Part shown: positions 1 through 8,147 of the stretch, one piece after another
Layout: each line of letters opens with the position of its first letter
Position numbering within the stretch: position 1 is the first letter of the stretch
From: Planctomycetota bacterium
GTDB lineage: Bacteria; Planctomycetota; UBA1135; GCA-002686595
NCBI GenBank assembly: GCA_012959525.1
Contig: DUDB01000080.1
Coordinates: 62,001 to 126,000, forward strand
Length of the DNA: 64,000 nucleotides
Direction: 5' to 3'
Made by a program: the position numbers and the translations under genes
Notes under the pieces: generated by a model
What the model saw: the letters and a program-made list of their open reading frames with translations, nothing else
What the model was told of the DNA's origin: nothing
Database searches by the model: none

Positions 1-214
1 TCCGACGACCCATCACATTCAACCCCCCTACATCATGGCCTACGACGTGAATGCAGGCGTCTCCTATGAGCAGCGCTCAGCGCTACTTGAGGAGGCGGCG
101 CGCGAAGGGTGGATTGGGATGTTCTATCACGATGCCGACCGTGCGTTCGCCCGGATCGTCCGAGAGGGTCGGCGGTTTGGGTTGGGGGATGTGGAGTTGA
201 TCGGGGGCAGTTGA
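1..214 (+). CDS. MBL-fold metallohydrolase, C-terminal fragment
   Basis: The open frame enters from the left edge and stops with TGA at 212-214. Only the last 70 residues are visible. They include a His-His pair at the very start, the phrase PYIMAYDVN, and GWIGMFYHD followed by an Arg/Phe-rich tail. This is how many metallo-beta-lactamase-fold hydrolases end: a late His strand, then a helix that closes with an F-x-HD motif. The zinc-binding HxHxDH motif would lie outside the window, so substrate and catalytic competence cannot be judged. An internal ATG at 35 is unlikely to be the start because homologous sequence extends in front of it. Confidence 0.7.
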   Translation, partial: PTTHHIQPPYIMAYDVNAGVSYEQRSALLEEAAREGWIGMFYHDADRAFARIVREGRRFGLGDVELIGGS

Positions 215-359
215 GCACCTGGATTGGGGACCGCAGCTCTCCTCGATGGGGATCGCTCACTTCCCCGCGGCCTCAAAAAAAAACTCCACCGCGTTCTTCC
301 CACCTCTCCTTCCTCCCGGGTAAACACTCCTCTCCACTTTTCACCCACCCTCCACTCCA

Positions 360-1064
360 ATGCTCCTGCCCCTGCTCCTCACCGCCCTCGCGACCCCTCA
401 AGACGCCGAAACCAAACCTGTCTGGACAGGAGCCGTGACCGCAGGCATCAGTGTGACCGAGGGGAATACCGACATCAAGAAGGCCTCCGCCACGGCTGAT
501 GTGAAGAAGGAGCTCGCCGCTTCGCGCTACACCTACGGCCTCTCCTGGAACTTCTCACAGGAATCGGATCTCATCACCCAACGCAAGTCGTTCGGGAAGG
601 CCCAGTACGACCGCTTCTTTACGGAGAAGACCTACTGGCTGGCCCAGTCCAGTGCGGAAGCTGACGCGCAGGCGGGGGTCGATCTACGGACAACCCTTGG
701 CGCGGGTGCTGGACGTCAGCTCCTCTCTTCAGAGAATTGGGACGCATCCGCTGAGTTGGGGCTGACCTGGTTCAATCAGGAAGAGGCCGGAGCTGAAGCC
801 CAGAGCTACATGGCCGGTCGATTGGCCTACAACCTGGGCTGGAAGCCCAACGATCGCTGGGAGTTCTTGCAGAGCGCCGAGGTCTACCCCAGCGTGGAAG
901 ACTCGAACGACGTGTATTCAAAGCTCGACACGCGAGCGAAGGCCACCATCGGGGACAACATGTTCGCCCAGGTGCAGTGGGTCATGGACTGGGACAATAC
1001 TCCTGCTTCGGGTGCCGAGAGAGTGGACAGCCTCTACCTGTTGACCATCGGCTGGAAATTCTAG
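360..1064 (+). CDS. DUF481 (YdiY-like) outer-membrane protein
   Basis: The 234-residue product begins with a short hydrophobic signal peptide (MLLPLLLTALA) that is probably cleaved before the Thr-Pro-Gln region. The mature part has alternating hydrophobic/polar beta strands and ends in an aromatic residue (GWKF), as expected for an outer-membrane beta barrel. The sequence GISVTEGNTDIKK and the later Lys-Arg-rich strands match the DUF481 family, which includes the salt-induced E. coli protein YdiY. The role is structural or stress related and otherwise unknown. It stands alone, convergent with ispH 12 bp downstream. The family call is from recognition of the strand pattern. Confidence 0.8.
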   Translation: MLLPLLLTALATPQDAETKPVWTGAVTAGISVTEGNTDIKKASATADVKKELAASRYTYGLSWNFSQESDLITQRKSFGKAQYDRFFTEKTYWLAQSSAEADAQAGVDLRTTLGAGAGRQLLSSENWDASAELGLTWFNQEEAGAEAQSYMAGRLAYNLGWKPNDRWEFLQSAEVYPSVEDSNDVYSKLDTRAKATIGDNMFAQVQWVMDWDNTPASGAERVDSLYLLTIGWKF

Positions 1065-1076
1065 AGAGCACTCCGG

Positions 1077-1997
1077 TCAGTTCAGCTCAGCCGGCATCTG
1101 GAAGACCACCGTTTCCAGCTTGCCAGGCATTTCGTGGCACTCACCGACGCCCATTTCTGTCAGGCGGTTCAGCACCAGCTTCACCAAGGACTCGGGTGCA
1201 GAGGCGCCCGCGGTGACGCCGACCTTTCTGACGCCTTCGACCCATTCGTTTTGAATTTGGTCGGGATGGTCGACGAGATAGGAGGGCACGCCGTGACGCT
1301 CTCCTAGCTCGCGCAGGCGATTGGAGTTGGATGAGTTGGCAGAACCCACCACGAGCAGCAACTGCACGTCGGGGAGCAGTCCCTTGACGGCGTTCTGCCG
1401 ATTCTGTGTGGCGTAGCAGATGTCCGTCACGTCGGGGCCCTGGATGGCGGGAAAGCGCTGGGTGAGGGCTTCGATGGCGTCGCGGGTGTCGTCGACTGAG
1501 AGCGTCGTCTGGGTGACGTAGGCCAGTCTTGCCGGATCGGCTACCTCAAGGGCCTCGACCTCCGCCACCGTGGAGAGGATGTGGACCTTGCCGGGGATGC
1601 GGCCCTGGGTGCCCTCCATCTCCGGGTGCCCCGGGTGGCCGATCAAGATCACCTCGCGGCCATTGTTGGCGTAGTGGATGGCCTGGTTGTGGACCTTGGT
1701 CACCAGGGGGCACGTGGCGTCGATGATCTTTAGGCCTCTCTCACGGCCCTCGCGCACGATGGCATCGGAGACCCCATGGGCGCTGAAGATGGTGACCCCA
1801 CCGCTGGGGATTTCTTCAAGGGAGCGGACGAAGATGGTTCCCCGTGACTCCAGGTCCTCCAGCACGTGCTTGTTGTGAACGATTTCGTGCAGCACGTACA
1901 CCGGGGTGCCGTATCTCTCCAGGGCCCGCTTGACGATCTCTATGGCGCGGTCGACACCCGCACAGAAGCCGCGAGGGTTGGCGAGGTGCGCGTCCAT
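1077..1997 (-). CDS. ispH: 4-hydroxy-3-methylbut-2-enyl diphosphate reductase
   Basis: This is the last enzyme of the MEP isoprenoid pathway. It reduces HMBPP to IPP and DMAPP with a [4Fe-4S] cluster in the cytoplasm. The 306 residues carry all family blocks: NPRGFCAGVDRA (first cluster Cys), the EIVHN His motif, FSAHGVS, DATCPLV (second Cys), GHPEMEGTQG, ICYATQNRQ (third Cys) and VVGSANSSNSNRL, followed by VGVTAGASAPE. Length is normal for the bacterial form. A 2Fe-2S ferredoxin gene sits 2 bp upstream in the same direction and could be its electron donor, which is inference from position and chemistry. Confidence 0.96.
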   Translation of the reverse strand: MDAHLANPRGFCAGVDRAIEIVKRALERYGTPVYVLHEIVHNKHVLEDLESRGTIFVRSLEEIPSGGVTIFSAHGVSDAIVREGRERGLKIIDATCPLVTKVHNQAIHYANNGREVILIGHPGHPEMEGTQGRIPGKVHILSTVAEVEALEVADPARLAYVTQTTLSVDDTRDAIEALTQRFPAIQGPDVTDICYATQNRQNAVKGLLPDVQLLLVVGSANSSNSNRLRELGERHGVPSYLVDHPDQIQNEWVEGVRKVGVTAGASAPESLVKLVLNRLTEMGVGECHEMPGKLETVVFQMPAELN

Positions 1998-1999
1998 TC

Positions 2000-2410
2000 C
2001 TAGTGGGTCGCTTCCTGGGCGTGGTTGCGGTTCCAGTTGGGGATCTCGACCGTCACCGGACTGCTGCCATCGGGGACGGCTTGGCAGGCGAGACGCGAAC
2101 CCAGCTCAAGGCCCGGAGCGTTGTCGAGCATGTCTTCCTCATCTTCTGTTGGCTCCGGGCAAGATCCTTCCCCCTCGCGAACGATGATGTGGCAGGTCGA
2201 GCAGGCGCACACACCGCCGCAGGCATGATCGACGTCGATACCGCTGGCCAACGCGATGTCGAGAATGGACCCCGGGAGGCCTTCACCTGAGGCGGGCAGC
2301 TGTTCAGGCTGGATCTCCAACGTCACGTTCATGGGCAGAAACGTGAGGCGGTAGGGCCTCTCTGGCAACTTCGAGGCTGTGCCCGTTTGGTAGGGGTTCG
2401 TTCCAGACAT
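2000..2410 (-). CDS. [2Fe-2S] ferredoxin, adrenodoxin/ISC type
   Basis: A 136-residue plant/adrenodoxin-type ferredoxin and small electron carrier. The cluster loop is HACGGVCACSTC, i.e. Cys-x5-Cys-x2-Cys, with the fourth Cys in GSRLACQAV. The DEEDMLDNA segment before it is typical of the ISC-type ferredoxins used in Fe-S assembly and in reductive enzymes. I keep the upstream start because RPYRLTFLP already forms the first beta strand of the fold. An internal Met at 2332 would remove it. It lies upstream of ispH with a 2-bp gap, so the two are probably co-transcribed and may be functionally linked. Confidence 0.9.
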   Translation of the reverse strand: MSGTNPYQTGTASKLPERPYRLTFLPMNVTLEIQPEQLPASGEGLPGSILDIALASGIDVDHACGGVCACSTCHIIVREGEGSCPEPTEDEEDMLDNAPGLELGSRLACQAVPDGSSPVTVEIPNWNRNHAQEATH

Positions 2411-2425
2411 CGGTCCGCCTCAAGT

Positions 2426-3988
2426 TCACAGGCCGGCGCCGAAACCCGATCCCGTATCGGTCTCTGCGTCAGGCCCTGCTTCGGGAGTCGCTTCAGGTTC
2501 GGGTTGCGGTTCTGGGACCGCGGGGGTCTCAGGCGCGGAATCTGCGACCGAGGGCTCCGATTCCATGATGCCAAGACCGAACCCCGCAGTGGGGGACTCG
2601 CTGGGTCCAGGCGCCTGCTCTGAGGCCGCATCCATCGGGGGCTCCGTCTCTGGACTGCTGGCTTGTGGCTTGGGTTTCTTCGCCGGTGGAGTCTTCTTCT
2701 CGCCGGGCTTGCGCTTGGGGTGCACGGAGCGAGGGTTATCTGCCTCGGCGATCTCGTAGGATGCCTGGGCGCATAGGGAAGACCAGCGTCGGCCGTCCTC
2801 GGGCCCCACCAGCGTTACAGCCGTCCCGTACCGACCCGCCCGTCCGGTGCGCCCGATGCGGTGGGTGTAATCAGCGATGTCGCGCGGTACGCCGAAGTTG
2901 ACCACGTGCGTGACGTGCAACACGTCCAGCCCCCGGGATGCGACGTCGGTGGCGAGCAGGACCTTCACCTCGCCCGTTCGGAACGCCGTCATGACCCGAA
3001 AGCGCGAGGCCTGATCGTAGCCACCGTGAAGTGCCTTTACGGAGAAGCGCTCGCGCTCAAGACGGCGCAGCAGGCGGTCCACGTCGGTTCGCCTCTCGCA
3101 GAACACCAGGAACACATCCTCCTCCGCACTGGAGTTGATCATCATCGACAGTCCGCGTACGCGGTTCTCGTCGGTGACCTTCAGGTGGTACTGGGTGATG
3201 TTGTCCACCGTCGCCATGCCAGAGGCTGTAGCGACTTCGATAGGGTCCTTGGTGTAGGTCCGTGCCAGCTTCAGAAGCGGTGGCGGGAAGGTCGCCGAGA
3301 AGAGCAAGGTCTGACGCTCTTCATTGCAGGCGGCGAGGATCTTCGCAATGTCGTCAATGAAGCCGATCTCCAACATCTTGTCGGCTTCGTCGAGCACGGC
3401 GAATTCGGTCCAAGGAAAGCTCAAGAAGCCCTGGTTCATCAGGTCCAGCACCCGGCCGGGCGTCCCGACAACAACCTGCGCTCCATTTTGCAGGGCGAGC
3501 ACCTGAGGCCGCATGGGCTCACCGCCCACGATCAACGCCGTCTTGATGCCGCGCGCCGCACCGAGCTCCTTGAGTACCTCGTGTACCTGCTCGGACAGTT
3601 CTCGCGTGGGAGAGAGAACCAGCCCAAGCACCGTCGTGCGACCGGCGTCCACCCTGGCGATCATGGGGGCACCAAAAGCGAGAGTCTTGCCTGTCCCCGT
3701 CTCGGCCTTGGCGATGGCGTCCTTGCCATCAAGCACTGGACCGATCGTCAGGGCCTGGATGGGCGTTGGCTTGACGATACCCATTCCGGCGATGGCTGCC
3801 TGGACTTCTGCTCCCAGGTCCCACTCGGCAAAGGTCTCGATGGGAGGCACGTCCAGCACGGGGTGCAGGGGTTCGGCGTTGCCTGAGCTGCGGCGGGGCT
3901 TACTCGCGCTACCGCCACGGCGGGGGCCGCCTCGGTTGCTGCCTTGCGGCCGACGCGGGCCTCGGCTGTCTCGACTGGTTTGATTCAA
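2426..3988 (-). CDS. DEAD-box ATP-dependent RNA helicase
   Basis: An RNA helicase of the RhlE/DeaD type that unwinds RNA with ATP. All core motifs are present in order: AETGTGKT (Walker A), PTRELSEQ, TPGRVLD, VLDEADKML (Walker B), FSATFPP, then the second RecA domain with ATDVASRGLD and HRIGRTGRAG. A basic Arg/Gly/Ser-rich segment precedes the core. A tail of about 120 residues rich in Pro, Glu and Ala follows it. The start is uncertain: the frame stays open to an ATG at 4183, but that would overlap the next gene by 100 bp. I chose a TTG at 3986-3988 in front of the Arg/Gly stretch, which gives about 520 residues. No clear ribosome site decides it. Confidence 0.9.
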   Translation of the reverse strand: MNQTSRDSRGPRRPQGSNRGGPRRGGSASKPRRSSGNAEPLHPVLDVPPIETFAEWDLGAEVQAAIAGMGIVKPTPIQALTIGPVLDGKDAIAKAETGTGKTLAFGAPMIARVDAGRTTVLGLVLSPTRELSEQVHEVLKELGAARGIKTALIVGGEPMRPQVLALQNGAQVVVGTPGRVLDLMNQGFLSFPWTEFAVLDEADKMLEIGFIDDIAKILAACNEERQTLLFSATFPPPLLKLARTYTKDPIEVATASGMATVDNITQYHLKVTDENRVRGLSMMINSSAEEDVFLVFCERRTDVDRLLRRLERERFSVKALHGGYDQASRFRVMTAFRTGEVKVLLATDVASRGLDVLHVTHVVNFGVPRDIADYTHRIGRTGRAGRYGTAVTLVGPEDGRRWSSLCAQASYEIAEADNPRSVHPKRKPGEKKTPPAKKPKPQASSPETEPPMDAASEQAPGPSESPTAGFGLGIMESEPSVADSAPETPAVPEPQPEPEATPEAGPDAETDTGSGFGAGL

Positions 3989-4083
3989 CTGTTTGTGTTC
4001 GGAGTGGTCAGAGGATGTCTGCGCGGGGCGAATGTCCCAGCGGCGCAGACTTGAAGGGCGAGTAGGATAGTGACTCGGCGCCG

Positions 4084-5388
4084 CTAAGGGGACCGGGGGG
4101 GCCCCAAAGGCTCGCAATCTGGTCTTCTGTCCCTCATTAGGGCGCCCAGCGTCCCAAGCAGGAGCGCCGCGGCCCAGAACCACGCCCCATAGGCCTCGGC
4201 CAGGTCGGCGCCACGGTCACCCAGCACCGCATCCCCGCTCAGCCCGACCAGGAACGTGACCCCCACCAGGGCTGTCCAGCTCAGGCGCCGCAGGCCTGGC
4301 GCGAGCGAGCCCTGGGCTAGGGCCCAGGTCAGGAAGGTGAGGGCCAGGGGCAAGAGGACGTAGTGCTGTTTCCAGCTACGCTCGGAGAGGATCAGCATGG
4401 ACATTGCCACCATGGCCGCCTCGCCGAGGACGAATGATCCGCGGCGCTCCATCTGAGGGCGAATGGAGCGCCAGAGTAGGATGAGGACCAGGACACAGCC
4501 GACACGGTGGACCCACCGGAAGACCTCTGGCGAGAGGGTCAGCAGGTGGATGGACGTATCGCTGGGGTGGATGGGAGGGCGAGCGACGATCGCGACGCAG
4601 TCCGTCAACCAGCGCGCGCCAACCCCCAGCATGGATTGGTTGATCTGCTCGGTCTGAACGATGGTGAGGGGCGTGCCCGCGAGGTAAGGCCCAACCATCT
4701 GCTGCCACCACGCACGGGTGAGCTCCAGGTTGGCCTCCCAACCCAGCCAAAGCGCGGGGATGACCCATGTGCATAGGCATACGCCCAGACCAACACCCAC
4801 GATACCGCGCACGCTCCCCTTGCGGGCCAGGTACAACAGCCCCAGGAGCGGTGTCACCTTAAGGACCGCCGCTACCCCGAACAGCAGGCCCGACCGCAAG
4901 TCCCGGCCTCTTTCCCAGGCGCTGAAAGCGGCCAGTACCACAGCGCCCACCAGAAGGTTCACGTTGCCGTGCTGCACGTCCGAGTGCAGGACGCGCACGC
5001 TCAATAGCAACACCACCCATGCTGCCCAGGGTGGGAAGCGACTGGCGCTTCCGGCGGCAAGTTCGAAGGCGCGCAGGACGATCCACCAGGCCAAACCGAT
5101 CTTGAACACGGCCCAGGCGAGCGGCCCCAGGCGGGGTCCCAGGGCTCGGAAGGGGCTGAGCAGGAGTAGGCTAAAGGGCAGGGTCGGGTAGCCCTCGGCT
5201 GTGGGCTCGTCCCCAAATACCCCCCCCCGTCCGTAGAGGGGCTGGCCCGTTTCCAACCTCACAAAATCCTTTTCCCATCTCAGCAGTGCGCATTGACCCT
5301 TGCTCGCGCGGTGGTTGGCACCGATGGCCGTGGCGATGGAGAGCAGGACGGCCACCCACAGGAGGCGCTTGTGGCTGGGAGTGGCCAT
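4084..5388 (-). CDS. Polytopic glycosyltransferase, GT87/DUF2029 type
   Basis: A 434-residue integral membrane protein with roughly ten hydrophobic helices spread over its whole length and short charged loops. The first lumenal loop carries the acidic segment RWEKDFVRLETG with Tyr/Gly-rich sequence after it, then PTLPFSLLLLSPF. That arrangement is characteristic of the GT87/DUF2029 mannosyltransferase-like (GT-C fold) family, which uses polyprenyl-phosphate sugars at the outer face of the membrane. The donor and acceptor cannot be read from sequence. Its start codon lies in a CCATGG palindrome shared with the divergent exonuclease gene. Confidence 0.75.
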   Translation of the reverse strand: MATPSHKRLLWVAVLLSIATAIGANHRASKGQCALLRWEKDFVRLETGQPLYGRGGVFGDEPTAEGYPTLPFSLLLLSPFRALGPRLGPLAWAVFKIGLAWWIVLRAFELAAGSASRFPPWAAWVVLLLSVRVLHSDVQHGNVNLLVGAVVLAAFSAWERGRDLRSGLLFGVAAVLKVTPLLGLLYLARKGSVRGIVGVGLGVCLCTWVIPALWLGWEANLELTRAWWQQMVGPYLAGTPLTIVQTEQINQSMLGVGARWLTDCVAIVARPPIHPSDTSIHLLTLSPEVFRWVHRVGCVLVLILLWRSIRPQMERRGSFVLGEAAMVAMSMLILSERSWKQHYVLLPLALTFLTWALAQGSLAPGLRRLSWTALVGVTFLVGLSGDAVLGDRGADLAEAYGAWFWAAALLLGTLGALMRDRRPDCEPLGPPRSP

Positions 5389-6181
5389 GGCCAGAAGTTA
5401 CGCTGCGCACGTGGACATCGTTACCTGGAACGTGAATTCCCTGCGCGCTCGCTTACCCCGGGTGCTGCCTTGGCTGGAATCCGAGCAACCCGACGTCGTC
5501 TGCTTTCAAGAGACCAAGGTGGTGGATGAGCTCTTCCCGCGCGAGCCATTCGAGGACCTGGGGTATCAGGTCGTGACCCATGGGCAGAAGACCTACAACG
5601 GTGTGGCCATTCTCTCCAAGGTTGGGATCGAGGATGTCTTCACGGGATTTCCCGACGATGAGCCGGGAGCGGAGGCGCGGGTTTTGGGTGCCATCGTAGG
5701 TGGGGAGGTGATGCTTCTGAACCTGTACGTGGTCAACGGCCGTGAGGTGGGAGATCCCAAGTACGCCTACAAGCTCAAGTGGCTTGAACAGCTCCACGAC
5801 CTGGTGGACGAACGCTACGACATGAGCGAGAAGGTCGTCCTGACCGGGGACTTCAACATCACCTTCGACGACCGCGACGTCCACGATCCTGAGGCCTGGC
5901 GCGACAAGGTGCTGTGTTCGGAGCCCGAGCGTGACGCTCTGGCAAGGATCATGGGCTGTGGCCTCTCTGATGCCTTCCGCAAGCACAACCAGGACGCGGG
6001 CCAGTACACGTGGTGGGATTTTCGCAGTCGTGGTTGGCAGCGCAAGGCGGGCATGCGCATCGACCATTTCCTCATGTCCGACCCCGCCCTGGATGCGTGT
6101 ACCGCGGTGCACGTGGCACTCGAGGCCCGCGATGGCCCCAAGCCCTCCGATCACGCCCCGGTGGTGGCCCGCTTGGCATAG
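5387..6181 (+). CDS. xth: Exodeoxyribonuclease III (AP endonuclease)
   Basis: Base-excision repair enzyme that cleaves at abasic sites and degrades 3' ends. The 264 residues show the family blocks: TWNVNSLRAR near the start, DVVCFQETKV (metal-binding Glu), YNGVAILSK, LTGDFNI (catalytic Asp and Asn), the WDFRSRGWQRKAGMRIDHFL block, and PSDHAPVVA at the end (catalytic His). The frame is open further upstream to 5300, inside the divergent glycosyltransferase gene. I chose the ATG at 5387. A GTG at 5411 directly before the DIVTWN strand is an equally plausible start. Confidence 0.93.
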   Translation: MARSYAAHVDIVTWNVNSLRARLPRVLPWLESEQPDVVCFQETKVVDELFPREPFEDLGYQVVTHGQKTYNGVAILSKVGIEDVFTGFPDDEPGAEARVLGAIVGGEVMLLNLYVVNGREVGDPKYAYKLKWLEQLHDLVDERYDMSEKVVLTGDFNITFDDRDVHDPEAWRDKVLCSEPERDALARIMGCGLSDAFRKHNQDAGQYTWWDFRSRGWQRKAGMRIDHFLMSDPALDACTAVHVALEARDGPKPSDHAPVVARLA

Positions 6182-6394
6182 CCAAGGGCCGTGGCCCGCC
6201 TTCCATAAGGGGGAAGAGAACTCTTGGCCGGCAGATGCGTCAAACCCTGGCCTTCCGTAGCGCTCTCGTAGGTCGGTTACATCAAGGCGCCCGTTTCTCT
6301 CTGAGCGGGGTACTCTTTATCGGATCTTGAGCCGGGTTTCACATTCTGCTGCTGCGGCTCGCTCGAATTCAGGCGCTGCTTAGACCCACTTCCC

Positions 6395-8005
6395 ATGTTG
6401 AGACGCAATTTCCTGCTCCCTGTCGCGCTGCTATGGGTGGCGTCAGACTTGGGAGCGCAAACGCAGTCCTTCAAGTACGTCGCATCCGATGCGGGGCCGG
6501 CTGAGGCGTTCGGGCATGCGTTGGACGTCGAGGGGTCGTACGCGGTAGTTGGGGCGCGCAATGCCGTTGTCAATGGAGCGGATACGGGGGCGGCTTACGT
6601 CTTCGACTCGGTGACAGGGCAGGAGCTCTACAAGATCGTCGCCGCCGATGGAGCTTCGAACGACAAGTTCGGTTTTAGTGTCTCCATCGAGAACGGCTTT
6701 GTTCTCATCGGGTCTCCGCACCACAGCATTGGTGGCGTTTCCATGGTGGGCTGCGTCTATGTCTACGACCTGTCCAATGGCGTTGAAGTGGGTCGACTTG
6801 TACCGGGAACCCTGGACGTGAAGGGGCATTTCGGGATTGGGGTGTCCGCGGAAGGCAACCTCGCAGCTGTGGGAGGTCACACGCGGGATGGAGCGGCTGT
6901 CGACAGTGGAGAGGCCTTCGTCTTCGATTGGACGACTGGCGTTCAATTGCATTCGCTTGTACCGACGGACGCCACCGCCAATGATCGGTTGGGATGGACC
7001 GTCGCCATAGACAACGGCCTCGTCTTGGTGGGCGCGAACTACGATGACGCTCTCGGTCCGGATGCCGGCTCTGCCTATATATTTGATGCTGCAACCGGGG
7101 CCCAGCTTCACAAGCTCGTGGGTAATGACACGTCAGCAGGCGACCTGTTCGGCTGGAAGCTGGACATGGAAGGGGGACTGGCTGTCGTGAGCGCCCACAA
7201 GCGGGACTTCTTGGGCGCAATCGATGCCGGCGCCATCTACGTGTTCGATGTGGCCTCGGGAAACCAGCTGGCCAAGTACCGGGCACCAGATGGCATGAGC
7301 GGAGACGAGTTCGGGTATGGCCTAGACCTCGGCGGAACGCGGGTCGCAGTTGGCTCTGCTTTCAGCAATCCGCTCGGACCGAATTCAGGGGCGGTCTACG
7401 TTCTTGACGTGGCAACCGGTGCCCTTGAATCGAAGATCGTGGCAGGCGACGGCGCTGCGGGCGACCGATTCGGGGGCAGCGTTCGCCTCCTCAATGATCT
7501 CCTGCTGGTCGGAGCGGTCGATGATGATGACGTCGCCACCGACTCTGGTTCCGCCTACCAATACGACTTATTGGGATGTACCAGCCTCTACTGCACCGTT
7601 GGTGGTGGAAGCCCCAACAACGTGGCTGGTATCGGTGCGTCAGGTTGCGACCTCACGAACCCCATCGCTCTCGATCTGAGCGGCGGCCCACCGGGCCAGT
7701 TCACGTACCTATTGATAGGGTCGGGAGCTTCCATTGTCTCGAATCCCGCGGGAGCCCTCGGAGACCTGTGCGTTACGGGTGGGATCTTGAGCCGCTACCG
7801 CTTGGACTTGGGTGCAATATCGGCGGCGGGAACGTTCAGTACCGACATCTCCAACTCAGCGTCAGGGGGGCCGGGCTTCGGGATCCCCTCTTCGGGCGGT
7901 GCTTCCATCCAGTCTGGTGAGACGTGGAATTTCCAATACTGGCATCGCAACCCCGCCGGCGCTCCTTCGGGGTTCAGCGAGGCCGTGTCAGTCACCTTCA
8001 AATAG
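6395..8005 (+). CDS. Secreted FG-GAP repeat beta-propeller protein
   Basis: A 536-residue exported protein with a signal peptide ending near SDLGAQ. Residues about 25-390 consist of about seven repeats of roughly 50 residues, each reading like G-x-AYVFD-x-TG-x-L followed by a Gly-Asp or Ala-Asp-Gly-Ala turn and a hydrophobic strand (VALGVGA type). These are FG-GAP/integrin-alpha-like propeller blades that usually bind calcium. After CTSLYCTVGG begins a separate module of about 140 residues with paired Cys and a terminal YWHRNP strand. The same kind of module ends the PHP protein near 47.8 kb. Function is unknown; cell-surface or extracellular binding is likely. Confidence 0.75.
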   Translation: MLRRNFLLPVALLWVASDLGAQTQSFKYVASDAGPAEAFGHALDVEGSYAVVGARNAVVNGADTGAAYVFDSVTGQELYKIVAADGASNDKFGFSVSIENGFVLIGSPHHSIGGVSMVGCVYVYDLSNGVEVGRLVPGTLDVKGHFGIGVSAEGNLAAVGGHTRDGAAVDSGEAFVFDWTTGVQLHSLVPTDATANDRLGWTVAIDNGLVLVGANYDDALGPDAGSAYIFDAATGAQLHKLVGNDTSAGDLFGWKLDMEGGLAVVSAHKRDFLGAIDAGAIYVFDVASGNQLAKYRAPDGMSGDEFGYGLDLGGTRVAVGSAFSNPLGPNSGAVYVLDVATGALESKIVAGDGAAGDRFGGSVRLLNDLLLVGAVDDDDVATDSGSAYQYDLLGCTSLYCTVGGGSPNNVAGIGASGCDLTNPIALDLSGGPPGQFTYLLIGSGASIVSNPAGALGDLCVTGGILSRYRLDLGAISAAGTFSTDISNSASGGPGFGIPSSGGASIQSGETWNFQYWHRNPAGAPSGFSEAVSVTFK

Positions 8006-8068
8006 AGCCCGCTCTCGCTTGACGGGGGTTCGATCCCGGTCGGGGTGGGGCCCTAGCTCTTGAGCTTC

Positions 8069-8108
8069 TTGAACCCCTGCAATACTGGTTGCCAAGCCAG
8101 TACTTCAA
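8069..8108. terminator. Stem-loop between convergent genes
   Basis: A dyad lies between the stop codons of the FG-GAP gene and the minus-strand cytochrome gene. TACTGG (8083-8088) pairs with CCAGTA (8097-8102). An outer TTGAA/TTCAA pair (8069-8073 and 8104-8108) can extend it. There is no clean T-tract on either side, so it is a weak bidirectional terminator candidate. Confidence 0.35.
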
Positions 8109-8147
8109 GTAGGCAAGCACACTCCCCCTGCCCCACAAGGGGAACGG

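Noticed and set aside
2861..3886. 341-codon plus-strand frame opposite the helicase
   Set aside because: It lies fully antisense to the DEAD-box core, whose motifs are certain; long antisense frames are common in high-GC DNA.
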